Below, piece by piece: positions 36,302 through 48,931 of a stretch of 64,000 nucleotides of DNA; within the stretch, counting starts at the first letter, position 1, and every line of letters starts with the position of its first letter. The notes beneath the pieces are model-generated. The model was not told the origin of the DNA. It made no database searches and was given only the letters and a program-made list of their open reading frames with translations. This stretch comes from Ursus arctos. Its lineage: Eukaryota; Chordata; Mammalia; Carnivora; Ursidae. The position numbers and the translations under genes were made by a program. The DNA lies in NCBI RefSeq assembly GCF_023065955.2, contig NW_026622874.1, forward strand, positions 83,784,917 to 83,848,916, written 5' to 3'.

Positions 36302-36438
36302 ACTCTGGCTGGCTCAGTCAGAAGAGCACACCACTCTTGATCTCGGGGTTGTAAGTTCGAGCCCCATGTTGGGTGTAGAGATTACTAAAAAAAAAAAAAA
36401 AATAATAATAATAATAATAATATAATAGATTTAAAAAT
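36302..36438 (+). repeat. Short older CAN-SINE with AAT tail
   Basis: It has ctggctggctcagtcag and gttcgagccccatgttggg, then poly-A and (AAT)n at 36396-36420. The duplication aagagtgggga lies at 36291-36301 and 36439-36449. Confidence 0.88.
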
Positions 36439-36559
36439 AAGAGTGGGGAGCAAAGTCAAATTTCAGGGCACTACAGGGGGAATAATTATGTAAGAATCAG
36501 AGGCAGTGGGTGAGGGCCAGTTAGTTAGCTGACGCCCCCAGAGCTCCCTCTTTGTGCCT

Positions 36560-36728
36560 GTCACGCAATTTCTCTTATCACATTTTATTTTAGATTATGG
36601 CTCAAGTTAGTTGCATATTTGTTTTCACAAAGACTCTGAATTCTCTGAGGGCAAGGTCTATATCTTATTCAACATTTTTATCCCTTTAACACCTAATACA
36701 TGACTTGCAAAAAGCTCAACAAAAGTTC
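36560..36728 (+). repeat. L2 3' end, sense
   Basis: ctctgagggcaaggtctata, tccctttaacacctaataca and aaaaagctcaacaaaagttc. Confidence 0.55.
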
Positions 36729-36743
36729 TAAAATTCACTTTGC

Positions 36744-36970
36744 AGGAGTGCCTGGGTGGCTCAGTCACTTAAGCCTCTGCCTTTGGCTCAGGTCATGATC
36801 CCAGGGTCCTGGGATCGAGCCCCATGTCGGGCTCTCACCTTGGGGCTTTCTGCTCAGTGGGGAGCCTGCTTCTCCCTTTCCCTCTGCCTGCTGCTCCCCC
36901 TGCTTGTGCTCTCTCTCTCTTTGCCAAATAAATAAATAAAATCTAAATAAAATAAAATAAAATAATAAAA
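36744..36970 (+). repeat. CAN-SINE (tRNA-Lys)
   Basis: It starts aggagtgcctgggtggctca and ends with an AAATA/AAAATA tail. A perfect 15-bp duplication, taaaattcactttgc, is at 36729-36743 and 36971-36985. Confidence 0.95.
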
Positions 36971-38494
36971 TAAAATTCACTTTGCTCAAGATTGGCTCTA
37001 GATTGCCCCCCGCAGTGTTTTTCAAATTTTGACGTTCCTTTCTTTGGAGTGGGAGATGAACTTGGTGGTCCATGAACAAAACGCATTTGTTTTAAACATA
37101 AGTCTGTTGAGGGATCAATGCAGCAAAGCCAGACTGGGTATAGCATAGAGTTGATAGACTCCAGATATGCATTTATTTTTTTACAGAGACAGTAAATTTC
37201 CACTTGTGACTTTAATATGAAGTTAAAATTTTTTTTAAACATTGTGTTCCAGTGAAAAAGTGAGTCCATGGAAATATTTTAAAAATAAGTAAATTTTAGT
37301 AGATGAGGTGGACAAACAGTAAAATCTAGAAGCTGGTGTGTGAGAAAACCGAAGTTTGAAGGGTGATGGCCTTATGCCATGTCTCATAATCTGGTCCTCC
37401 CCTACCTTGCTCTCTTCTCTTTTGTAACTCCATACGCTCCTCTCTCCCTCTCAGCAGTCATAGCCATAAAATCAGGGGCTTCAGGGGGTAGTTATAGTGT
37501 TCAAGATACACATTAAAATAAACACAAGACTAAGAAGCTAAAGCCATATGCATCCGTAGCCCACCTGGAGTTCTCTTCCACCACATTTTGGGAAATGTTG
37601 CTGTTTGGAAGCTTACCTGGTCTCCCCACTCATCGGGGGAGTTCTTAACATCGGGCCTCGTGGATATATTCACAGCGGCATCTCTGACAGTAGAATAATG
37701 CCTAGCATCAGAGGGGGCATCATTAAGTGCTTGTTCAGAAAATGGAAGGCGAGCAGGATGCCAGCCACAGTGTTTTTCATATGTAAAGTACCAGTGTGCC
37801 AAAGCCGGACTCAGTACAGTTCAAAGATGATGGATCTGAGGATTTCCCCGCATACGGTTCGTGGTAGAAAACAAACCACAAAACGTGGCATTATCTACAG
37901 TGGAGCTCTCCCTGATGTTGGGATTCTAACTAATGAGTTTGGGGGGCAAGCTGAGTTCTTCCAAGCAGAAAGCAAGCAAGTGAAATCTCTCCCTCACTTA
38001 CTTTTCTCTCTGTGGCCAATGCCATCTGCTAGTTTTAAAAATAATTTTTAAAAGCAAGTGTTTTGGTTCCCTTCAACGTGCAGCAAAGACAGATGCTATT
38101 TTTAAGGCTTGTTTTCTATCAAAAAACCCCAAAGAACCAGGGGCTGGGTGTTGGCAGTTCTGACTGACTGTCTCCACTCTGCCACTAACTTGTATGTGAC
38201 CCTTTTTTTGCAAATCTTATATGCCTTGGACACTGAGAAACCAAAGCGATAATTCTGCCTCCCTCTCTGCCTCTCATTAAAGATGTTGTAAGGGTCAAGT
38301 AGTATCGGTCTGAGAAACCCCTCGGCTTGTCAGAAATAGTTGATTAACCTGTACTTCTCGCCTGTGACCTGCCAGCTTCTTCTTGATGTGCAGCTGGGGC
38401 TCTACTTCCCTTCTCTCCCCTCCTGGACTGGAAACATTTAGAGGGGAGGACACAGCCACACGTCCATGCAATGTCTGGCTCAGAACCTTACCAG

Positions 38495-38700
38495 GAACAG
38501 CCTGGAACAGACCTGCCTGGGTTCAAATCCCAGCTGTGCCGCTGAACAGCTGAGTGACTCTCAGGGAGTTACTTACCCTTGTATGGGCTTTAACTTTCAC
38601 GTCTTTAGAAGGGGGAGCAGGGTAATAGTGTCTTGTTGGGTTGTCTAGAGAGATAAGTGAGGCAAAATATAGAAAGCAATTTGTTCAGTCCCATAATAAT
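38495..38700 (+). repeat. MIR SINE
   Basis: ctgcctgggttcaaatccca gctgtgcc keeps the tRNA-derived B-box region; the 3' part is diverged. Confidence 0.75.
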
Positions 38701-39234
38701 TGCTCACAAGATGGTAGCTTTATTTCATAAGAGCTATCATTGCAATTATCAGACACTCAATACACATTGGACAAATGCATCTATGAGTGTTCCGTATAAG
38801 ATAAAGTTCTGTGCACTGTAAGAAAGATTTTGTTAATGGTGGATGAAACATTTGTGATAGGGCCAACATCACGCTAGAGCACTTCACGCATGTCATCTTC
38901 GTTCTCGCTGGGCTCCTGGTCTCAAAGTCCCGCATCACAGCTTTGCAGCTTTAGGCAGCAAACCTCCTTTTACATTGTGACCCAGCCATACCAACCTATA
39001 ATATAATGAAAACACACATTTCACAACATAACACCTAGGGGTACTCTGTGCAGGGCGCTCTGATCATTTCCATTCTGTTCTCTTTGATTTTTTTATTAAG
39101 TTGATCATGTGACTTGAGCTAAGTGGAAATCTCTAAGAAGAGGTGAAGTCATTTGTTCAATTAGCAGACACCCCTTGATGGAAGGAGAGGGGGAAAATCT
39201 CATGGAGGCATCCCCCAAGGACCATAACACTTAT

Positions 39235-39274
39235 GTCTCTCACTGAGTTCTAGAAACAACACTGTGGTTCAGTA

Positions 39275-39322
<48 letters not shown>

Positions 39323-39425
39323 CTCCATGTCACAGATGAGGAGATCCAGATGTTTAATAACCTTTCCAAACCATCCAGCTATCAGGAAGCAAAGCTGGGT
39401 TCCAAATAAAGTCCGTTCAGCACCA
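39235..39425 (-). repeat. MIR SINE with ATT microsatellite
   Basis: A (TTA)n array (39276-39321) has expanded where MIR usually reads attattatcc, followed by tgtcacagatgaggagatcc and aagcaaagctgggttcc. Confidence 0.65.
39276..39321. repeat. (TTA)n microsatellite
   Basis: About 15 perfect trinucleotide units, grown within a MIR. Confidence 0.92.
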
Positions 39426-39634
39426 TTCTCCGGGCACCTACTATGAGCTAGTCATGGAATAGGAACGCAGCCCCTGACTCTGGAGGAGTTCCCATCTCCC
39501 TTGAAAGACATGTTTAAAGAATTCCCTGAATGGGGTATAGATTTCTTTTTCTGGCCCAAATTCTTTTCCTTCTGGATATGCCCTCCGAGGCCACTACTTC
39601 TCAAATTCTAATAATTCATTTTTCCCCCATAGTC

Positions 39635-40165
39635 ACTATATTAGATATCTACTACAATACGTCAGACTTCAATAGCTTAAACCATTGATAAACATCTCAC
39701 AGTTTCTGTGGGTCAGGAACTCATGAGTGGCTAACCTGGGTGGTTCTGGCTTGGGGGGTCCCACATGAAAGTTGTCGTCAGCTGTCGTCTGGGCTGAAGT
39801 CATCAGAAGGCTTGACTGGGGCTGGAGGGTCTGTTCCCAAAGAGCCTCCCTCCCGTGGCTGGGGAGTTGGTGCTGGCTGTTGGCAGGAGGCCTAGGTTCT
39901 TTGCCTAATGTACCTTCCTAAGGTGCTGCTAGAGCATTCCCATGACCTGGCAGCTGGCTTCCCCCAAACCAGTGATCTAAGAGAGAGCAAAATGGAAGCC
40001 ACAGTATCTTTTGTGACCTAGTCATGGAAATCACACACTGTCATTTTTACAGTATTCTACTGGTTACACAAGTCAGTCCTATTCTTTGTAGGAAGAGGCT
40101 ACTATGCAAGGACGTGAACACCAGGAGGTGGAAATCATGGGGGGCCATCATGAAGGCTGATTACT
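39635..40165 (+). repeat. Ancient repeat, 'tttctgtgggtcaggaac' type
   Basis: Characteristic order: tatctactacaatacgtcag, cagtttctgtgggtcaggaa, cttgactggggctggagggt, gcagctggcttcccccaaac and ggggggccatcatgaaggct. This is a common placental dispersed repeat of roughly full length. Its class (LTR or DNA transposon) is unresolved from sequence alone. Confidence 0.55.
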
Positions 40166-40526
40166 ACGGCTACTTATTATCTGTAATATGATCTATGTAT
40201 TTGTTTTCCATTCTTTATTGCAATTAGCTTTATCCTAAACAATAATATCCATGAAGTCATAATATTAATGTGCTAATTATATTTTCCAGTACAAACAAAT
40301 ATAACTTTATGGTTATTAATTTTTAAAAAAATTCATGTACCACCTATGCCCAGTTGCATACTTCCTGTGGCACAAATATTACACTTGGGGAATAAAGGGC
40401 CTGGCAAATGGGACCCTGTCATAGAGTCCTGAGGGTTTTGATCCTAAATCCCAGCTATTCCCTGCTTTCCATGTGGAACCTGAGAAATACGGTGTGTTGA
40501 TGTTGTGGCTTGCTCCCTTGTCCTAG

Positions 40527-40619
<93 letters not shown>

Positions 40620-40909
40620 TAAGTACAAACTTGTGCTGTGCTTTTCCCTCGGGATACTTGGGTGGGGTATTAGTTACCTTGGGTTTTCAGCTGAATAGGG
40701 ATTCTTAACATCTTGAGCTGCTTCTTCATGAGAAACCTATGGCCAGGGACAAAGGTATTCTGCTCAATATTGGATACTTCTTTCTTTCCTTGACACCAGC
40801 TAAGAACTTGAAGCTTGAAAACCACAGCTATTTCTTTATCTCTGATTTTTCCCCTGACTCCTAAGCTAAGGAAAGACCCCGTAGATTCCTTGGGGGATGT
40901 CATGGTAGC

Positions 40910-41035
40910 TTCCGTTTATTCATTCTCTGGTCTTTCTTGAGAACTTACTATGTGCCAGGCCCAGAGAGTTGGTAGAAACTTGCTCAAGATCACAGGGCTG
41001 GTGTGAGACAGATCCACATTCTTCTGACCCAGATT
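40910..41035 (-). repeat. MIR SINE
   Basis: gaacttactatgtgccaggc and ttgctcaagatcacagggct. Confidence 0.7.
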
Positions 41036-41689
41036 TTTGCTCTTGTGAGCTGCCCTACACTGCTCACTCTCTTGGATGCCCTCCTTCCCTGGGGGATGAT
41101 GGATCAAGTTGCTTTGTGCCTGTGCCCCGTGGCTCCTGGGTGGGGAGACTGATTTGGGTTTTTGGAAATGTGTTTCCCCTGCTGAGTCCATTCTGTCCCT
41201 GTCAGTCCCCAAGGCAGCCAGTCTTTTCTTTTGAAAACTCGGATCTCATCATGTTCTTCCCCTGCTGGTGAACAGGAACAGCAAGTCATTGGATTAGCAC
41301 AGATAACCTCTCCTGAGCAGTTGGCTAAGATCTCATTGTCCCTCTAAGAAGCCCCCCAGGACTCACACAGAGGCTTGCTGACTCCTGTTCAGCTCAGTTT
41401 TGCCCTCTCCCCTCCCACCTGCTGAGGTGGTAAGCCCTGTATTCTGGTAGGGTTTGCATTCTAGATAGCTCCATGCGCCATGCCTAGGTCTTGCCACGAT
41501 TCTAAGGGAACCGTGGGCTTGGCTCTTCTTTTACTTCTAACACCTAATTGACCACAGACCCTCATCCCATTATCACACAAAACAAATTGTCAGGACTCTT
41601 AACAGTTCCCTAAAGCCCCACCTAACCCTGTGGTATAACTGGGACTTTCTGATTCTCTCAAAATCTCTTTCCTTCTGGGCCTCCGTTAA

Positions 41690-41890
41690 GAGCTTACACG
41701 TTGGGCAGATGCTGTGCCATTCCTTAGCCATATAACTTGGCCAAGTCATTTTCTCTCACTGACCCTCAATTCCTCATTTAAGGAAGAGGGAGGTAATAGT
41801 AGGACCTACCTCACAGGATGGTTATTAGAATGTAATCAGATAATGACCTACAATGATGGTATGTAGACAGTAAGCCTTCAACAGATTAGC
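41690..41890 (+). repeat. MIR SINE
   Basis: tataacttggccaagtcatt, gtaatagtaggacctacctc and cacaggatggttattag. Confidence 0.75.
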
Positions 41891-42215
41891 TGTTAGTATT
41901 CAGATACTTGAATTTGCCTTAGACTGAAACTCACTCTCCTGCCAGTCTGTCCTCCCCCATGGCCTCCTCCCCGCTGGGCAGCTGCTGAACCTCTGCCCAC
42001 CCCAATTTGTCCTGGAGGCAGGCTCGTGGCTCTCTAAACCCTGTTCATTCATCCACACCCCCATACTTTGTGTTATGAGTTGTGTGGCTGACCATCCACA
42101 GTAGGATGTGAATGCCCCACGCCTAGTTCAATATTGTATTGAATTCTGAGGGTTTGCCAGGCATACAGTGTCCTTGAATCTCTCCATTGCTTTTTTTTTT
42201 TTTTTCTAATTTCAG

Positions 42216-42278
42216 ATTTTACGCTGCCGAAATTGCCATCGGTCTGTTCTTCTTACAGAGCAAGGGCATCATTTACCG
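42216..42278 (+). CDS. PRKCB: PRKCB exon: helix E and start of catalytic loop
   Basis: This 63-nt exon completes Val444, encodes residues 445-464 (FYAAEIAIGLFFLQSKGIIY) and gives two bases of Arg465. The acceptor ttctaatttcag follows an uninterrupted T tract of about 16, a very strong polypyrimidine tract. The donor is gtaagt. LFFLQSKGII is characteristic of PKC-beta. Because the exon is 63 nt, skipping it would keep the frame but delete helix E and the Tyr-Arg before the catalytic Asp466. The product would then be expected to be inactive. Confidence 0.96.
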
Positions 42279-43024
42279 GTAAGTGAGCACTGCAACCCCT
42301 TCCTTCCCCTCCGCTCCCTCAGCTCCTCCCCTCCCTGCCTCTTTCTTTAACTGCTTTTAAAATTAGAATCCGTGGTGGGGGAGGAATCCTCCAGCCTGAC
42401 TTGGGCATGTGTTCTGCCAGGCAGCATCGCCCACTGCCCTGGCAAAGTTTGGGCAGCTCTAGATGGTGATGGAAGATTGCTATGGACCCCACCACCAGTG
42501 ACGGTTCAGAGCCTCAGACGTGAGACCATTTGCTTGAAGGAGGGCAGGCTCTCCAGTAGGGGCCCAGCATTTCCTTCTCTTGCCTTGGGACCCCAAATCT
42601 GGGGAGCAAGCAGAGAATCTGGGCTGGCAGGATATAATAGATCCTATTATTATGAGTTTTTTTTTTTTCTTTGTAACTACGATTTAGAAATGAATCTCTG
42701 AAATGCTTGCCCTGAAAGACGGGATTGAGTTCAGGACTTGGCATTTGCCCGTTTTTGGAGGAGCAAGTGTATGATCATAGCTGTATGAGTCATACCATTT
42801 TATATTTCACGCAAGACAGACTACTGAGCCTGAGGCTGCTATTTGTCAGTGAGTCCGGGGTGTATGATTCTCCTTACACCACATGGATGCAAATGGCATA
42901 GGCAGTGCAGGCTCGGGCTGGTTGCTTATGCAAGAGAGGCTGGCAGGGGCCTGGGGCTTCCAAAGGGTCCTCGGCATGGACGAAGGTCTATCTAAAAAAT
43001 CGTGAAGAGCCATAAAATTCCATG

Positions 43025-43410
43025 CCATTCATTTAGCTGACAGACACTTATTAAAAGCCTACTATGTGCTAAGCACTCTTCTAGACAGTGCGGATGCAAC
43101 AGGGAAGAAAACAGGCAAAACCTCCTGCCTTTGGAGAACTTCAGTTGTAGTGGTGGGAGACAGATACGTAGATCACAGAGATACAGTCTGTCAAGTAGTG
43201 ACAAACGCTATGGAGAAAAGCGGAGCAAGGAAGGGGGCTGGCGTGTGCCACATGGTGATGGGGGTGCCTGTCACTCTGTGGAGAGCGCGGGATTGGTGTC
43301 TTGCTGCAACTGAAGGATGTGGGGCCAAAAAGCGTAAAAAGATGAGCCCTGGCGGTCTCAAGGCAGGTCGTGGAGGGGAGACTGTGGGCTCTGGTGGACT
43401 GGAGAAATAG
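43025..43410 (-). repeat. L2 LINE fragment
   Basis: acttattaaaagcctactat, gtgctaagcactcttctaga and aacgctatggagaaaagcgg. The right end is diffuse. Confidence 0.7.
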
Positions 43411-45295
43411 AAGGTGGGCACTTTGCGAGAAGCCTGCAGAGTCCAGGGGCCTTGTTTTCTTTTTTTTTAAAACTCCCTGAAGTGGTGATATGAATCTAGC
43501 AGGGGAAGGGACAATCATCCTGAGTACATAGAGTCCCTTCTCCGCTTTGTTATTCCTGATAGTAGAGGGATGAAGGTCAGGAAGAGGAGTGGTTTCACCT
43601 GGCACATAGGAGAGCTCAGTGAAGAAATAGAAAGAGAGAGAAGAAGAAGAATTTAAACTGTAAATCGCGTGCTTATTCTGGCCATGCTTGCCCTCAGTGA
43701 ACCAGTAGCACTGTGTGTGCAAGAGACAGACCTGATTCCATTTCCTTTTTGACCGCCATAGTGGGAGCATCTTGTGCCAAATGGAACCCTGGTGTTGAAG
43801 GGTACACATTGTCTTCCATATGACATGACCCCTAATTCAAGCCAGTAACTTCATCAGAGGCTTATCTAAAGAAATAGGGATCATGGATACTCTACATGAT
43901 TTTCACCTTATGTGTTGACATTAGAACCTAACTCTTGGACAGGATGGGTCTTGGCTAGAATAGAACTGGCCACTGAGGTTTGCTGAGAAGATTAATTGTG
44001 GGACTGCAAGTTTATTGGAAGAAAATCCAGTCCCAGGGGAGAGACCAGGAGAGGAAATAGAGTTTCTTGTCAATTGGGTTGGGATTCAGACTTGGGTTTC
44101 CAATCTCATAGGGTCATGGCTTGGGGCTGGGATCCAGGACCTTCGCCATTCCAATTATAAAATATAAAGATTAGATTTTGGTGCTAAGACATTGCCTAAC
44201 TCAAAGCTCTCTCTACTAACACATTCTCCCATTCTTCCTCAACTATTCATACTTTTTAGGGGACACTTATTACTCTTTAAGGCATTCAGCATCTGAATCC
44301 CTTTCATTTGTGTGTAGGAACAAAGTCCATTTCCTGCTCTACAGACGAAAAATTCCAGATACTCTCACAGCCTCTTTGCAGCAAGTGCAGGCACACAACC
44401 CAGGCTCTGACACTTGTCACACTCACACAACACCATGAATCAGAAGGTAGTGACCAAGAAAGGCAGAGACTGTAGAATCAAGAGAGTCCATAGTAATCAG
44501 CTACATCTAGTTTTCCGGAGGGATGAGGGGGAGCCGCTCTTAGCAACAATATCCAGAGTCCAGTATTAGGCTTCATGCAACAAGATGTCTACCCCATGGT
44601 GGCATCTGTGACACCTTTGCTGGACTAGCTCTGCATTGCAATTAAGCTTTGTTCCTGGCTGCCTAGCCTCTCAATCTGGTTCTCCATTCAGCCTCCTTGG
44701 AGAATCTGTGGACTCCCGATGCCTTTATAACAATCCCTTTCCAGGTTGAAATGATCACAGTTGACTTTTGTTGCTCACAATCAAAAACCTTGACTGAGAC
44801 AGAGATTTTGAAATTGATAATCTAATGAAAACCTGTAAAAAAAATTACATGGCAGAAGATGTATGGTTTTATAACTTCTTTGAGATGACCTTCATGTGAT
44901 GAGGTATTTTAAAGTGTTACAAATTTCTCCCTCTTTCATTTAGATCTCTAGTTAACTGGAGAATTCTTAAGTTAAGTGAATGAAGAATTAGGTTAGACTT
45001 GCCCTCTCTGAGGACCGTGGCTGGAGATGTTGGGTGCGGGGGAGACAAAGATCCTTCCAAGCTTCGTGTCTTATTTATGGATCACCATCCATAGAATGTG
45101 TGATGATTTTGCCCTTGATGGATTTCTGAAACTGAAAACAATTGCTCCAGCCCCCTTTTGGAGCAGAAATGAAGGATTATTACATTAAACCAAAGAAGGC
45201 AGTAGACTTTCAAAAAAACATATGGGACAGTGAATATGACTGGGTTGTCCCTCAGCTGCATAAACTGCTGACTCTTTGTACCTGAAGCTCCTTTT

Positions 45296-45510
45296 TTTTT
45301 TTTTTAAGATTGTATTTATGTATTTCTTTCTTTCTTTATGTAGTGAGTGGGGGGAGGGACGGACGGAGAGGGAGAGAGAGAGAGACTCTCAGGCAGACTC
45401 CATGCTGAGCACAGAGCCCGACACAGGGCTCGATCTCACGACCCTGAGACCATGACCTGAGCCGGAATCATGACTCAGATGCTTAACCAACTGAGCCACC
45501 CAGGTGCCCC
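45296..45510 (-). repeat. CAN-SINE (tRNA-Lys)
   Basis: A long T tract then aagattgtatttatg, a GA-rich tract and the head gagccacccaggtgcccc. The duplication ctgaagctcctttt brackets it (about 45282-45295 and 45511-45524). Confidence 0.93.
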
Positions 45511-45864
45511 CTGAAGCTCCTTTTCCATAACATACAAAGTTGTTATCACTTTCCTAGTTGCCCCAGTGCCTCTTTGGGGGCATGTGATCAAGCTGAGGGG
45601 AATGTCATGGGTCTCTGTTAATCAAATCAGATGTAGACCTGGCATGTTTAGGTGAAGCAAGTTGCCACAAAGTCCAGTTTAAGTTCTAAGCTGGCATTCA
45701 GAGACCACCGTGGTTTGTAGATAAGCATGAAGGCTGAATATGGTGGTACCATGGACAGCACCAAAGAGCATGGTATGTTGCTGTTGGCAAATGGGGTGCA
45801 AGTGGGCCCCCCCTTGGATGAACGGACCTCTCAGACACAGATAGGAGATGCCAGTATGTTTTTT

Positions 45865-46380
45865 TCAGGTTGAATTCTTTTATTTGAAGGTGACGACAGC
45901 AACTCAATTCAAACTAACTTGTTAAAAGAGATATTTTTTAGCTGACATAACTGAAAAGTCCACGGGGCAGATGTGACTTTACGCCAGGCTGGATCTAGGG
46001 GCTCAAATGATATTATGAGTGTTCACTTTATCACCTTCCCTCTAGGTTCTGTGTTATCTCTACTTGCTTTCTTCTCCACCTGGTGACCCCTGGCACTTCT
46101 AGACTTACATTCTACCACCTGAGCAATCCCAATGTAAAAAGAGCTCATCTCTTTCCTGACAATACCACCAAAAGTGCCAGAGCTAATGCTCAATGGCTTT
46201 GATTAACTGTTTTTGGATCACATGGCCATTCCTGCAGCAGTCACTGTGACCAGCAGAATGAGGTGTTTCCAGTGGCCAGGATAGGCCCACATGACCACTC
46301 ATGGAGCCAGGAGCTGGGATCAGCACCACCAACCTTACATGGTTGAGAATCAGGGAAGGATGGTCCTTCAAAGGATTATG
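45865..46380. repeat. Ancient repeat, possibly related to the two above
   Basis: It starts ttcttttatttgaaggtgac and ends ccttcaaaggattatgggga, with atcacatggccattcctgca inside. The layout is similar to the copies at 22370 and 34215, but the similarity is weak. Confidence 0.35.
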
Positions 46381-46694
46381 GGGATGCTGTCATCACAAGA
46401 TGCTAAAACAGGCAGGGACCACAGATGTCCACCACCCAATGAAGATGATTTAAGATAGAGGTCTGAATTGAATAGTAGACCGCATTACCTCTCAGGAAGT
46501 TGGACTCTATTGAGATTGAAGAAGACTGGCCCACAGATCATCACTACTCATTGATACTAAAACACCAAGTGTTGACAGGGAAGAGAAAGTGTGATGGTAT
46601 TGGAGTAATCCAATATGCTGGGAATGTGCGAGCATTTCCAAAAATAATCAAGCTCTCCTCATCAACATGGATGAAATAAAAGAATGAGAGTATA

Positions 46695-47070
46695 GCACAT
46701 ATCCTTTACGTTTAAGCTCAAATGTTACCTCCATGGAGGTAACACTTTCCTGGCATCCTCTTTACAGAAGCCTTCCCCCGTTACTAACTCATCATCCTCT
46801 TCATTTTCTTCACACCACCCGTCAAAGTGTATAGCAATCATAGATTAATAACCACGTAATAGTTAGATAATATATAATAATTATAATTAATGATCATGTA
46901 ATAATTATAGATTTGAACATTTGTTAATTATCTTTTTTCCTCTACTGGAATTTAATCTGAACAGAAGCAAAATGTTTATTTATCTTGTTCACAGTATATA
47001 CCTAGCTCCAAGCATAGTGCCTGTCACATAGTAGGTGTGCAACACTTTTTTTTTTTTTTTTTTTGGTTGA
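46695..47070 (+). repeat. L2 LINE fragment, sense, with AT-rich insert
   Basis: taagctcaaatgttacctcc, gaagccttcccccgttacta, gtgcctgtcacatagtaggt and tgcaacac. An AT-rich island (46840-46930) lies in the middle. Confidence 0.7.
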
Positions 47071-47439
47071 AAGGATCAGTGGGAACTCTTGGAGGTCATG
47101 TCCTAGGAATCAGCCTAGGAGAGCTTGAGCATTTGAAGCTAAATAAGATTCTTTCCATCAGGTTTTTTTTTTCCCTCCATGATCTTCAGAGATATTTCAA
47201 AAAATAATAATAATTTTGTGAAAAACGTACCTTACTGTGAAATGTAAGGGGTCCATAAAGCATAAGGATTGACTCTTGAAATGCTCCTGGGTACAAGAAG
47301 CCTCCATGGATGCTCTGCTCTTTATTTAGATTCCTGTGGATCTCTCTTCTGAGAGCTGCTGTCTCATTGTGTCCTTGTGAGATGCTTGGCACAGTTGGAT
47401 CTATAAAAAAAGGAAAAACAGACAAGTTTGTGGACCCCT

Positions 47440-47781
<342 letters not shown>

Positions 47782-48567
47782 TGATGTTTCCCCTGTGCCC
47801 TAGATGACCGTATCAGAGCTGGGAAAGGTCCAGGGGGGTACCTGGTAAGCAAACCTCAGGCTAGACCTTCTCCTGTACTCTAAATCGTTCCTTGGAGATA
47901 ACACATGCAAATTAACTTTGCACACATCCAGAAGCTCAGGCCCAAAATACATCAAGGTTTGGGGAAAATTTAAATAAAACTCAAAAAGAACCATCCACCA
48001 CACATCAGGAAAATTCTTCAAGCTGCTATGGCTCATGGCCATATGATACTGCCTCATTATGACATTGAAACGTTTGTTAAGAGGAGGGAAAGAGAGACAG
48101 AGAGGGCTTTCCTGAGCTGACATATGACACAGGATCTATGTACTGATACTAAACCCTGAAGGACTTAGAATTTTTCTTTCTGTGAGTAAGATATAAATGA
48201 AAGGGAAAAGATTTAATTCTAGTGCCTCCCCCTCCCTTCCCAAAGGAAACGGTCAGTTGCAGAATGGATTTCCCCAACATATCATGGTACAGAATTTGTG
48301 CCAGATGATAGCCTTCCTTTTTCTCTGAATTGGTGCTTGGAGAAGTGGCATTTTGCAATCTGTTACTAGATTTTTAAGGAAAGAAACTGAGGATGTGACA
48401 CAGAGTCTTGGAAATAGGTATTCTAGAATTCTTTTCTTGACTGTCAGTCACTTATTTGGAACAATGGTGATAGGAGACCCCATATAACTAAATAATTTGC
48501 CACAAAATTTAAAACCTGCATACTCTTTTACCAAAACAGTTCTTCTTCTAGGAACTTAGCTTGTAGT

Positions 48568-48570
<3 letters not shown>

Positions 48571-48598
<28 letters not shown>
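48571..48598. repeat. (CA)14 microsatellite
   Basis: Fourteen perfect CA units. Confidence 0.93.
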
Positions 48599-48931
48599 GC
48601 TGAAATGTTATGTGTTCAAAGTCCTTTCTTCTTTACAGTGCTATTTTTAAATAATGAAAAATAGGAAACAACCTCAAAGACCATCAATAAAAGAATGATT
48701 AGCTAAAATATGCTACATTCACGTTAAGAAGTACCATGCAGCTCTTATAAAGATCAGAGTATATCCATATGTACTAACTTGAACAGTGTCTGTCAATCAA
48801 GGAATGGACAATGGACTGAATTATTTATAGTATGAAATACCACATCAATTCAATTCAAAAGATTGAGTTATGTATGTAGATATGGAAAGATCTTTGAAAC
48901 ATATCGTTAAGAGAAAGAAATCAAGGTACAG

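Larger units (their letters stand above)
27209..40526 (+). other. PRKCB: PRKCB intron, 13.3 kb
   Basis: This phase-0 intron carries many MIR fragments, a minus L2 at 32430-32850, two closely spaced plus-strand CAN-SINEs (36302-36438 and 36744-36970), an ATT microsatellite and a large unclassified old repeat at 39635-40165. I recognise nothing in 27420-28290, 28540-29210, 29280-30820, 32860-33900, 35350-36290 and 36990-38480. Confidence 0.9.

Noticed and set aside
37605..38051. 148-codon plus-strand open frame in an intron
   Set aside because: The PRKCB protein needs no exon here. No recognisable domain, Kozak context or flanking splice sites support it.
43141..43809. 222-codon open frame on the minus strand
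   Set aside because: It overlaps an L2 fragment and low-complexity Ser-rich sequence, with no domain or splice support.
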